Part shown: positions 12,390 to 22,606 of the stretch, in pieces
Position numbering within the stretch: the stretch's first letter is position 1
Layout of the letters: every line of letters begins with the position of its first letter
DNA from: Sipunculus nudus
Lineage: Eukaryota > Annelida > Sipuncula > Golfingiida > Sipunculidae
Direction of reading: 5' to 3'
NCBI GenBank assembly: GCA_026874595.1
Contig: CM049309.1
Span: 47,288,079-47,352,078 of the forward strand
Length of the DNA: 64,000 nucleotides
Notes under the pieces: model-generated
What the model was told of the DNA's origin: nothing
Databases searched by the model: none
Seen by the model: the letters and a program-made list of their open reading frames with translations, nothing else
Program-made: the position numbers and the translations under genes

Positions 12390-13110
12390 TGCATTATATG
12401 GTAAAGGATGGTCCAAAGATCATGATTCCAGGCGAAGCCTATTCACCCTTGGAGAAAATTTTTGTGCCACAAAATAGTTTAAATTAAAAATATCAATACA
12501 ATAACTTTTACTCATTAAGATATACAATTTTATTGCTTAATATATCAAGGGTGATCCACAGATCATGAATCAAGGTGATGCCACCTTGTCACCCTTGGGC
12601 AATTTTTCTTTCGACAAAAACCGGAAATTGCGAATTTAACTATTACAATTTTCATACAATGGCTGAAAATGAAGATTTTATTTTATTATATTTTTTTAAC
12701 AATCGTAAACGGTGGCCCATTTACCGCCAATGAGGCGGATACTACCACGTGTTCCGTCATGAATTTTTGTTTAGGCGCCAAAATCCAAGATGGCGGCTAT
12801 GAAGTCCCAAAACAGCATGTGTTGGGCAAACTTTATCATTAAAACGGCTATTGCGGTTACACAACACTTAAAGCTGTATCAAAGATAAAACATTGATTGA
12901 TTTTCAAGAGAAACTGGAGTAAATGAAGCTTTTATTTTATTTTATTTAATAAAATCGCAAACAGTGACCCATAGACCATCAATCAGGCGGATGCTACCAC
13001 GTGTTCCGTAAGTTATCATTGTTTTGAGGCCAAAATCCAAGATGGCGGCTATGAAACCCCCCAATAAGCATGTGGTGGGTAAAGTTGATCTTTTAAACGG
13101 CAATTGCAAT
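12390..13110 (+). repeat. Diverged tandem repeats in front of DIRS copy A, with AAGATGGCGGC motifs
   Basis: Four diverged units of about 140-250 bp share (C)CATAGATCATGAATCAGG, GGATGCTACCACGTGTTCCG and, in two of them, CCAAGATGGCGGCTATGAA (about 12786 and 13036). The same arrangement is seen at 34180-34480 upstream of copy B. They may be the leader of the retroelement or an older satellite-like repeat that it entered. Confidence 0.6.
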
Positions 13111-13139
13111 AACACAACTCATAAAACTGTTAAGTAGAT

Positions 13140-15480
13140 AAATCATTGACTGACTTTAAGAGAAATGTTACTTTTGTCTCCTTCGATTGTTTATTGAATA
13201 TGGATGACCATAAAAAGGTGGTAATTCAGGCAGTCTTTAGCCAATTACGGTTTTCCCGTCCGTGGGAGGAGAGCTGCGTCATGCTTCTACGATCTTTACA
13301 ACCAAAACTAGTCCATGTGTGCCAAAATTGTAAAGGACCCAAGCAATGTTAAAAGTGTAATTCGAGATGAATAAATGGATATTAAATCTGCATGCATGGA
13401 AAGAAGCTTAACGCTTACACAGGCGGACCAAAATTTCGCTAACAGATAACTTTTTGGTATAGAGCACAAAGTAAGAATAGGGTAAAACGGCCCTCGAGAA
13501 ACACGTATCTGTCCCAACTGGCCATCAACAAAAACCAACCAGATCTGGTCAATGAATCGCTTAAGACCTTAAACTCAAACACAGGGTCATTTTTACAACC
13601 ACCATTCCGACATTTTGTCGCTTCTCCGTTAGGCGTGTATCACAAGACACGATCACACAAGTACCGTGTTATACAGGACCCCTCTTTGGCGCCGGGGAAA
13701 GCTGTAAACGATTATATTCCCGATGAGGAATGCACCATACTTTATTTAATTATAGATCAAGTGGCTGCAATCGTTAAATCTCACGGAAAACATGCCTTAC
13801 TCACTAAGTTTGACCTTGAAGACGCTTACAGACATATCTTAGTCGCTCAAGAAGACTGGGAATTATTAGGGAGTTCTTGAACAGTTACTGACTCCGAAGA
13901 AACAGAACGCATAAAAAACCTAGTCGATCTTGTGCACCAAATCAGGCTTCGTAGTTCAGCGCGCTTATTCAACGATTATGCGCGACAGGGGCTCTTCAGT
14001 CGCTGATCATTACCTAGACAATTACTTGACTTGCGGATCTCCAGCATCAAGTCAGCGCAGTGACAATCTACAGATTATGTTAGAGATTTGCGAGGAAATG
14101 GGTTTTGCCGTAACTAGCCCCTCGACATGTCTTGGGTACTGACATCATTATTGACACGGAACTGATGGCGCTTCAAATTTTTTTTAGGAAAGAAGGTCCG
14201 ATGTCATGCGGGAACTATCATTTTGGAGGGCAAAACGCACCTGTAAAAACGTGTGCTTCTATATCTGAAAGCAAGACAACCTTTGTCCCTTAGGTAGTTC
14301 GACCGGGTAGAACATTCACCAGATGCCTCACTGACTTAGCAAAGAAAGCCCAGCATCTGCATAAAAAAACCTGGCTAAGTAAAAGGTATGTAAAGTCATC
14401 GGTTGGTGTCTGGCGTATTTGGCATCATGGAACAGATGAAGCCTGTTCTACGATTCCGACTAGACAGTCAATGCAGATATCCATCTTTGGAATGACTTAT
14501 CAGACTTCCATTTCGGCTTGGTGTGAGGAAACGAGTGGATTGACTGTTCGTTCAGTGACGGGCGAGACGTTCTTGCAAAGAAATTTATCGCCTTGCGCGA
14601 ATTGTATGCCTTACTTTTAGCGGCAGCCCCTTGGGGCACAAATTCATTAGAAAAAAGTCACATTCTAATAAGATAATATGACAATTGTGAACATTTTGCA
14701 AAAAGACACATCCAAAACTGATAAGATTATGTCATCAGTACGATCACTATTATATGTGCAAAACAATTTTGTAGAGTGCCGAACACGTTTCAGTGGCCAA
14801 AACCCGACTGCCGATGCCTTATCACGCGGCCAAATTACGAGGTTTAGAGTTCCTAATCCACAGTCTAATGAGCACATGACAGATGTGGGACGTATTTCCT
14901 TTAATGTTTATCTAAGGCGACGGTTTATTGGTAATTCACTCCTTCCCTTTAACGTATTTCAGTACATTATATAACAGATGATAGTCGACCGCTTCAAAGC
15001 GAGACCAAAGAGCTTGTGAGAGGAAGCATTAAGTCATCCACAAGACGAACATATGTAGGACAGGAGAGTATTTGGACTTCTTTTCTTGGATGTAATTTAA
15101 GAGCTGTTCCCATATAAGAGGACAAGCTCCTCATGTTTATAGCTTGGTTGCATCGTATAGCTTAGTGTCAAGTTACATTGCGGCTGTTAGATCATTACAT
15201 ATTGAAGAAAATCATTTTCAATCCCCTTACTGGCGCCCTACGAGTTAAGCCTGCGCTTTGTGCCATCAAAACTATCAGCGGCCCACCGTCAGGGAAACTG
15301 CCAAATACGTATAATATCCTTAACCTTCTATTAAAGGTTATAACTAATTCCTTTCAACATAAATTATTGTGGTCAGCCATTACTTTGGCATATTACGCCT
15401 GTTTGAGAGCAGCCGACTTGATTGTGTCAGGCGCAACCCCCCCCCCCCTAAAATCGGATTAATAAATTTTAGGGGGCATC
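13140..15480 (+). pseudogene. DIRS-like retrotransposon copy A (RT, RNase H, tyrosine recombinase)
   Basis: Broken plus-strand frames follow the DIRS order. The RT gives HKYRVIQDPSLAPGKAVNDY, IPDEE and KFDLEDAYRHI (first catalytic Asp codon at 13812), then DHYLDNYL at 14008, where the family has YLDD. RNase H: GRTFTRCL-like text near 14310, and the usual end QNPTADALSRGQITRFRV at about 14800. Tyrosine recombinase: STRRTYVGQESIW-like text near 15035, then NPLTGALRVKPALCAIKTISG and WSAITLAYYACLRAADL, where the Arg (15406-15408) is the first catalytic residue of the recombinase family. Stops and frameshifts inactivate it. It lies upstream of trypsin A on the opposite strand, and a related copy sits upstream of trypsin B. 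Confidence 0.8.
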
Positions 15481-16440
15481 TAATTTCGTAAATTATCAGG
15501 GCGTGGCGAAAACTTTTATAAAATAAGCTCACAAAGATGTATTTGTTAGGCCCAGGCCCTAATTAAAACTTTTTCAATTTAGTACCAGTATAGGATGACA
15601 CCCTCTAGTAGCTATGATGGACCATACAAAATCCTCATTAGGAGATGCTGCTCATGTATAGGTTATATCGTGTTATGCATGCAACACAAAAGTCCTCGTG
15701 GTTAGCAAATAGATAACGGTTCTGTGAATGGATTATAGACGTTAAGGTAACGTCAGTGTGTGGTGGTCAATCCCTGCCGTGGTTCATCTAAACTTACCGC
15801 CGTTTCCATAAGCCGGAACTCGAGAGCAAACGCGACGATTAAAATCGCTCCTATGATAATATTCCTAGAGCGTTTCCATATGCGCGTCAGCGAGCACGAT
15901 CGTCTAACAACATGAGAGCCTCGGAGAATTCTAGGTAATAGGTAGCTTGCCTAGTTTTTGCGCCTGTGCACAGCCCGTATATATGTATTCAATGAGAAGA
16001 ACAGAAAGTCAAAAAAAAAAAAAAAAAAAAAAAATACAGAGTCTTTCCCACAATCTCAGAGAGGAAATGTTTTTTACCTGGTTTATAGGCTTGTATGCAG
16101 TAAACCATGGTCATTGGTCATTTGTGTATCTTTACATTTTTTTCTATAATCACAACAAGAAAATTAATGATATTTATTAAGACAAGTATCGATGTAATTA
16201 ACATGAGCCTGAACTTAATCAATGATAATACAATTTTTTTAAACTATTCACCTTGGAAGGGGCTTCCCACTCCCTGGTACCTTTCGCATTCACCTGTGAG
16301 CTTCGCTCAGACTTGTTGCGATCGTGAGCTCCCCCGATCCTAAAATCCTGCGCATGCCCTTCTTAAAAACCATCCAAAACAGACCGACACTGTTATGCAC
16401 ATGAAAATGTACATTAGCTTCTCCAAATTAGAAGTTAGCG
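15480..16440. other. Non-coding stretch after DIRS copy A
   Basis: Contains TTTCCATA...GCCGGAACTCGAGAGCAAAC near 15806 and TTTCCATATGCGCGTCAGCGAGCACGA near 15872, two partly similar segments 65 bp apart, and the poly-A run at 16011. No gene seen. Confidence 0.35.
16011..16034. repeat. Poly-A run, 24 bp
   Basis: 24 consecutive A. It might be a retroposed tail, but the 5' flanking sequence is not recognised. Confidence 0.85.
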
Positions 16441-16539
16441 CATGCGTGCGGGAGGTGGATCTAGGATTCAGGAAAAGGAAGGGTCTAACCAAGGAGGACA
16501 AAACCTAACGAAGAGCACAGTAAACCTGAATTATACGGC

Positions 16540-16965
16540 CGTCGTGTATCTGGTGACCTCTGGCCTAATTAATTATGCGTGCATTTTGATGAGAAGGTAA
16601 TTCAGGTGAAAAACCCTATGGGTAAATATGTAAAATGAGTTTCATGAAAATCGATAGGATTTTGATAAGTTACCAAGGTGCGGCGACCTCTGACCTCATA
16701 AATACTGCGTGGATTTTGCTGGATATCGAACTTAGGCAAGATATTCTATTGATTAACATTTCCGATGAGATTTATCAAATCCTTCATAATCTTCGTAAGT
16801 TATAGCGGCGACAGCACAAAGTAGCCTAGTGACCAATCGCCTTATTAAATATGCGTGGATTTCGCTGATGATCGAACTCGGGCGAGATAATATGGTGGTA
16901 AGTATTTATGGTGAGTTTGGTGAAAAACAATCAAAGCCCTGGAGAGTTATCGCGGCGACACTAAA
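16540..16965. repeat. Tandem repeat, about 3 units of 140-160 bp
   Basis: Units share GCGGCGAC(C)TCTG(A)CC, (A)TATGCGTGGATTT(C/T)GCTG, a GATCGAACT(C/T)GG(G)C block and TAAGTTATC/AGAGTTATCGCGGCGAC. They start near 16549, 16680 and 16808. They are diverged and non-coding. Confidence 0.6.
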
Positions 16966-17174
16966 AGTTAACGGACGATCGGACAGGCGGGGCCTACAAG
17001 GGTGCTCACATCAGTGCGGGTCCGTTGGGGTTCATGGAGTCACATCTAGGCCATCTGGATCACATCATGGACCCTTACTCCTGTCCAATTTCCCTTCGGT
17101 AGCCCTGTCTATGGAGCCGGTCGCTCCCCTAGGTTTGGCATTCCACTATCACCAGTCTATAACATAAAAGAAGA

Positions 17175-18120
17175 TGAAACATCAGTGTGTACAGATGGCT
17201 CCTGTCCTCGACCTCCTATCGCTGTACTCATCATCCGACCCCGTGCAAAGGTCGGATCCATCCAACTGATCTCCGGTTCTAAATAACACTTGGCCAAACT
17301 TTGGTTTACAGGGTGGACAGGACCCGCGGCGACTCCCTTCTGTGGGATATGAAAACTGCGATAGCTTGTTTACCTGTTCAGTCAGAGACCCCAATCGACG
17401 GCTTGATGTCTTGTTAACTTCTTGCGTCCTAATCTCATTGGCCATCAACTTCTTTACCTGCTTTTGAAGCTGTGTTATATGTTCGCAGTTCGTTTCCCTG
17501 CTACACCCACAGCTGACCTTGGTTGGAATTTATGTTCTTGCCTTACATATTCACTTTCCTCAACGATTCGTATTGAGTTTGGAGGCTGACAGCTTACTCC
17601 AGACTGGATGAACAACGGAGATCCACATGTCTCTTCCTCTCAATATCGCCCAACCCATCTAACAAACTTTTTTCTGGCTATTAAATCTACGGCATAACTG
17701 CCAATACCTGGAAATGCCCTCTGCGGAAGACGCGAGACCACGCTTCCATAAAGGTTTCCTTACTGTTCCTCTTACGTTCGCGGAACATTGCCCGAAGGAG
17801 CTAACTATGCATCGAGGACCAAACCTTTTAGCCAAGGCATCTTTCAGGAGTGAGTAATCATGGCGTTTCGCAACAGCTACTTTAGTTAGTATCCTCAGTG
17901 CTTTACTCCGCAGACATGTAACCAGTTGCATGGCCTTTTCTGCTTCCGCTCAGCCATTTCACTCCGCTACGGTCTCAAAGTAAATCTCAAAATATGCCCA
18001 TTCTACCTGTTCGCCGTAAAATCTGTCTGCATCAACCATCTGTACTGGTGATGTTTGGCTCTGACTAATTGGCTCTATTTCTCTCCGGAATGGGTTTGTA
18101 TTCTGCCTAGCTCACATCAC
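17175..18120 (-). pseudogene. Ty3/gypsy-like gag relic
   Basis: Minus-strand frames from about 18080 read SQTSPVQMVDADRFYG, EQVEWAYFEIYFETVAE, two stops, then AEKAMQLVTCLRSKALRI and KRHDYSLLKDALAKRFGP. This is the Ty3/gypsy gag core pattern (W..F...FE, LRG.A...L, Y..L...L...FG). Further on lie SLTEQVNKLSQFSYP and a Ser/Arg/Asp-rich tail (to 17182) without a zinc knuckle. Several stops and frameshifts make it dead, and no protease or RT follows. The primer-binding site at 18.8 kb is in the expected place and orientation. Confidence 0.65.
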
Positions 18121-18794
18121 ATCCTCTAGAAATGGGTTGTGGTACTCCACGTCTCAAAACTCGTATGACCCGTAACATATCAATCATCCTGTGCTACAGG
18201 GGAATAATGCTCCCCATGCCCACCAGGGGTCAACTCACCTAGCCACCATTCATCTGGGCCAATCATCCTAAACAATATTACTATTCCAACAAGGTTTTCA
18301 ATCCGCATCGGACCTCGTCTTATCTCCGAGGTAGACTTATATTCAAGTATTTACTGTATCAATATGTTATATAATAACACCGATTATGCTATTGAATGCG
18401 CGTCCTGGTCACAGAAATCTTTAACCCTTCTCTACTTACAGACACACTATTAATGTGCTTATCAACAAATAACCACTGTTTAACCCTTTATTAAATTATA
18501 CAGAATCAGTGTCAACAATATAGCTATTTTGCTTGCAATTTAAAATAAAACTAGTTAACTCACCACAATATGAAATAAATATATCGTCAGATAAATGTTC
18601 TGCTCGATCACAAGAGCTTTTTGAATAAAAATCACCTCAATCTGACTCTCAGATTGAGGCTGTGTCTAATAGATTAACGCAACTATACTGAGTGCTAGCA
18701 AGACCTGCTGTGACATTACTCAGCTAGTTGACCTGTCCTGCTGCCCCTCGCCAAGATTATAAGCCAAACTCCGCCAGGAAAGCAGTTCTATCCA

Positions 18795-18808
18795 CACGTT
18801 GGGCGCCA
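18795..18808 (-). other. LTR-retrotransposon primer-binding site
   Basis: Minus strand TGGCGCCCAACGTG, a common tRNA-derived primer-binding site start, lies upstream of the gag relic. The sequence to its right (from 18809, beginning TTGTACCG) would be the 5' LTR end; its far end cannot be placed by eye. Confidence 0.5.
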
Positions 18809-19240
18809 TTGTACCGTTCTTCTAACTTCCTTAGTCCCGGGGAGATACATATACCCCTTAAGCTTCCTGACTGGGCGATAAAAAGGGCTGAACGAAATTA
18901 AAGGGAGGGGGTGTTTTGCTTGGTCGAGAGCAGAAACAACTCACACAGGTCAACTGTTACAATAACTTTAATACAACAATTTAGTACTTAGCTTTTCAAA
19001 CACACATCTGCTTAACAGCAGCCTGTTCCGTTTCCCACTCGGCCACAGAAGTGCTAGTCAGCCTAGTCAGCCTAGGCTCTTGGCTAAAGCTGCCCAGCCT
19101 TTCCAAATCCGTCTCACCCGGCTTACACCAGTGAACAACGTACTCACAACATTATCCGAAGACTGGCCCCCTTCCTTCTCAGATTGGACTGGTACCCTGC
19201 CCCAAACCACGTAACTGTGTGCAGTGATCTATTACTTTTA
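18809..19240 (-). mobile_element. Probable 5' LTR of the gag relic (outer border unknown)
   Basis: Position next to the primer-binding site suggests an LTR. No matching 3' LTR was found at the gag end, so the length is a guess and only the inner border is supported. The text just past it (GGTGAGAAA(T/C)AGTTT, about 19242) also recurs at 50862. Confidence 0.3.
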
Positions 19241-19996
19241 GGTGAGAAATAGTTTTCCCCCCGAAAACTACAAATGCCCTTTATGAGTTCAAAGCAAAGT
19301 TATAATGTCCATGTCTTCACAAACCGGAATTTCTCTGGTTACTTAGTGGGTCGTGGTTTCGCAAATGATACTGCCTCCGTACAGCTTCTGTGTAATGTCT
19401 ACTAATCATGCCCTGAAACATCAGCCATTATTAAAATGAGCATCGCAAACCCCTACTAGATTCATTACCTCTGGGTAATATAGTAAATACGAGTTCACAA
19501 ATGGAAAACGGCGTTCGACACGTGGTAATCGCCGCTGGCGAACTGGGGCTACTTCAAGATACCCCTTTGTCTCACTTGGGGACCGTCACCTTTTCCACGG
19601 CAATGAAAGCATCCGGGGAGCAAATGGTGAAACCATTATTTTTTACTGGTGTACATAAAAGTGTGTAATGACCAATCCCATTGAACATGGAGACATGAAA
19701 CATATAAATTTTGAACTATAAATATCTACAAAAAATTCCAATATTAATTCACTAATAACACAAAATTGCAGCTTAAGGAATTTCCTGTTTGTGCCACTCG
19801 TCCCGATCTTTCTGTCACTTTCGATCAGGTCTATCCGTAATTTAAGGTAGTATTCAGCACTCTCTCTTCCCGTTTCTAACATTCTAAGGTTACCTTTCCC
19901 TGATAATATCACAAATAAATTCAGTGATTTATAATTAATGTAGGCGCAAATAGAAAACATGCTATCATTTTGCCTGACAAATGGGAAATTTGACCT

Positions 19997-20098
19997 CTTA
20001 CCTAGAAGGGATACTCTCCTGTCGAGCTGCTGCTGCTACCACAATCCTCTCTATTACAGGCGTTCTAGCATCGGAATAATTTCTGATACCCAAGCTAG
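19997..20098 (-). pseudogene. Relic of a third trypsin: solitary exon 2
   Basis: The minus strand here matches exon 2 of trypsins A and B, with acceptor TAG and donor GTAAGAG still present. It reads about YSDARTPVIERIVVAAAARQ. The invariant IVGG mature terminus has become IVVA, the propeptide Cys is lost, and one G is missing from the GGGAGAGTATCCC part, shifting the frame before the donor. I found no other exon of this copy within several kb on either side. It is an old, non-functional remnant of a further trypsin duplicate between genes A and B. Flanking similarity to A and B is weak, so it predates the A/B split or has decayed fast. Confidence 0.75.
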
Positions 20099-20364
20099 CT
20101 ATTACAACGAGAAATACACTTGTTACTTTTGAAATAATCTTGTCCTATATAGATATATAAATCTAGCAGTTCTATATAAACTTTATTTAGTATACATGAA
20201 TTGTACAACATGTAGTTATTATAACTAATGCAAGGCACGCTCAATGGCCCCGGTGGTGGCATAGGTAGTCACTGCTGAACAATTTCTGCACCTTTAAACA
20301 GAATAACAAAAAAAAAAAAAAAAAACAGAATAAAAACTAAAATTTTATTTTAATTTTTTATATT

Positions 20365-20485
20365 AAAAAAAAAAGGAGCGGACCTTTTGGACCGGTCCTT
20401 CTTCTGGACCGGAGGACCTTAATTTAGACCGGACCCATACCGGACCGCTTTTGTCATGGACCGGACCACCAAGGGTTCTCCGGAA
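20365..20485. repeat. GGACCGG repeat cluster
   Basis: At least six GGACCGG/CCGGTCC-type motifs in about 110 bp (AGCGGACC, TGGACCGGTCC, TGGACCGGAGGACC, AGACCGGACCC, ACCGGACCGC, GGACCGGACCACC), bordered on the left by A-rich DNA. Such clusters occur at the ends of some hAT-type elements; here the borders are not found. Confidence 0.5.
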
Positions 20486-20939
20486 ATTCTAGTGGTGTAT
20501 AAACCTGAAATTTTAGTTCATAGTAACTTAACGTGATTTCATGCGAGCACTATACGTACTTCCCTGTCAAAATTGTACTCTGCATTAAATTACAGGCGAA
20601 ATTCATTTTTTTCTGTCATAACTCTTTTTCTTGTCAATAACTTTTTTTATATTATTTTGATGGAGGTAACCGCCTCCATATTTTTAATGCTAACTTAACT
20701 TCATATATGGACATCTGCAGATTCCCATTCCGGTTTCGGACTACGTTATCACACTCTTCCTCCCATTTTATATTCTGGCTTTAACCAGGCCCGGTGACTA
20801 CTACGTAATCGTCCCCATTGCTGGGTCATACCACCGTGGACCCCGAAAGACGCACTCGTTTGTGAGTGAAACACGGCCGTTTGGCACGAACTTCCCATTA
20901 AGCCCGCAGAGCGCTTACCCTGGATGAGGGCCGACCGTG

Positions 20940-21012
20940 AAAAATCTCACCGCCTCGGCTGAGATGTAAACTCACGATCTCCCGTCTCCACCCCTAAGGC
21001 ACTGAAGCCGGT
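20940..21012 (-). repeat. tRNA-derived SINE-like head
   Basis: Read on the minus strand, TTCAGTGCCTTAGGGGTGGA then GATCGTGAGTTTACATCTCA resemble degenerate A and B boxes, the B-box part matching the GTGAGTTCGAATCTC form seen in tRNA-derived SINEs. The body would continue down to about 20750 (GGCCTGGTTAAAGCCAGAAT). No poly-A tail or flanking duplication was confirmed. Confidence 0.35.
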
Positions 21013-21554
21013 TCCTTGTCAATAACTTTACACTATTTTATCTTATTTCACAAACGTAAATGCATTACTCATATCCCTATAATAATATTGTATAATATTA
21101 ATATAGCGCCAATTCTCCGATGGTTAGGTTCCTAGTGCAATTCATGTACACACACATACCCACATTCATTCATTTTCATGGAAATCTACTCCGTGTGCCT
21201 GACCCAAGAAAAAGGAAAAGATGTATATTAATTACCAAAGGTTTTTAAAATAGGCTTAAATGATACAAGAATTAGATTTTCTGGGTGCTTAAGGAAGCGA
21301 ATTTCAGACTTTTGTGGCTACGAAACGGGAGACGTTTACCGAATTTCATATTACGCTTTTGTACTTTAAGAAGATTTTGCAAGCCGAGTTCAGGGTACGC
21401 AAAGGCCGATTGATTTATAATGTTCAGACAAATATGATGGACGTGAACCATTATAATGCAGGTAAACAATAACAGCAATTTTGTATTGTGCGCGTTACTT
21501 GACGGTAAGCAAACGGAGCTGTTTGAGCAGCGGCGTGACTTGGTCAGTCCAACG

Positions 21555-22091
21555 TAGACTGGTACCCTGCTCTATTATGGCCCTCAGCCAAGCATAGAGA
21601 CAGGCGTACAACGCCATTTTAAGTACTCCCAGTTGCAACTCCTGACTAACCTGTAGACTGGTTCCAACTTCAGTATGCACGCTCATACCGGTTGCCATGG
21701 ACGTTCACGCGATCCTGTTTGATTATCCGTAAAGATTTCTTATAAAATAACTTTCTTTAGTTATTTGTAGTTTTCAAATATTGAAGAATGAGTTGTTGCA
21801 CAAAAATTGAATAATGGATGTATAGATAATACGATATACTGAATCTTTGATATTCCACTGTGTGAAGCAGTGATTTATTATTAATACCAATTAATCTTAT
21901 CATTATGTCACACGCTATGTACAGCCAACCTTTGGTAACTTCTCTGAGCTAACGGAATCCTTATTTTTATCATATATGATACATACTGGAGTTGGAACCA
22001 GTCTGCCGGGAGTATAAAAGATGGCGTTGTACGCCCGTCTCTATGATTGGTCCAGCGCAGCGGTGCCATAATAGAGCGGGGTACCAGTCTA
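21555..22091. mobile_element. Long-TIR MITE, 537 bp, with perfect 9-bp TSD (MULE-like)
   Basis: Inverted arms of about 110-120 bp (21555-21675 and 21983-22091) begin TAGACTGGTACC and end GGTACCAGTCTA. The element is flanked by a perfect 9-bp direct repeat AGTCCAACG (21546-21554 and 22092-22100). Long TIRs with a 9-bp duplication fit a Mutator-type MITE. It has no coding capacity. Related end sequence (GACTGGTACCCTGC) also occurs near 19188. Confidence 0.75.
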
Positions 22092-22523
22092 AGTCCAACG
22101 CTTCTTAAAATCGAGGCGCGCTGCATTATTCTGAAACATCTGTAGCCGCGAGACTTGTTCTGCCTGCAACCAAGCAAAAATTGAATTACAGTAATCCAGG
22201 CGATCTATTATTGTTGCGCAAATGAGCCGACAGGCCGCATTAGTAGAGTGGAAACGCCGGTAGGAAACTATACGGCGGAGCTCTAGAAAGGCTTCATTAC
22301 ATATAATACTAGCTGATAAACCCGGTATACCGGGCTGCTTTTTACTGGGGGTAAAATTACTGATTTGGCGATATAATTACTGAGATATTGAATGTTGGCT
22401 CATTATTTATTATAAAAGTTAAAAGAAAATATAGGTTTTTAGTGGGATACTCTCGGAATACGGTATGTACAAATATTTTTTTACTGTTATTTTGTGGCGC
22501 TGTGCTCGTGGCAAAACTCATAC

Positions 22524-22526
<3 letters not shown>

Positions 22527-22603
<77 letters not shown>
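22527..22603. repeat. (TA)n microsatellite, 77 bp
   Basis: Uninterrupted alternating T and A from 22527 to 22603. Confidence 0.97.

Positions 22604-22606
<3 letters not shown>

Larger units (their letters stand above)
6020..14880. repeat. Segmental duplication, unit 1 (trypsin A to DIRS copy A)
   Basis: This stretch is collinear with about 27970-36650. Shared landmarks in order: the 3' flank (AAAATGAAAG..., about 6060 versus 28010), all six trypsin exons and their introns, the promoter, the YY1-like repeats and the DIRS-like coding relics. Gaps in the alignment include about 0.4 kb present only here in intron 1 (about 11.06-11.47 kb) and about 0.5 kb present only in unit 2. The duplication carried trypsin and retroelement together. 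Confidence 0.75.
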
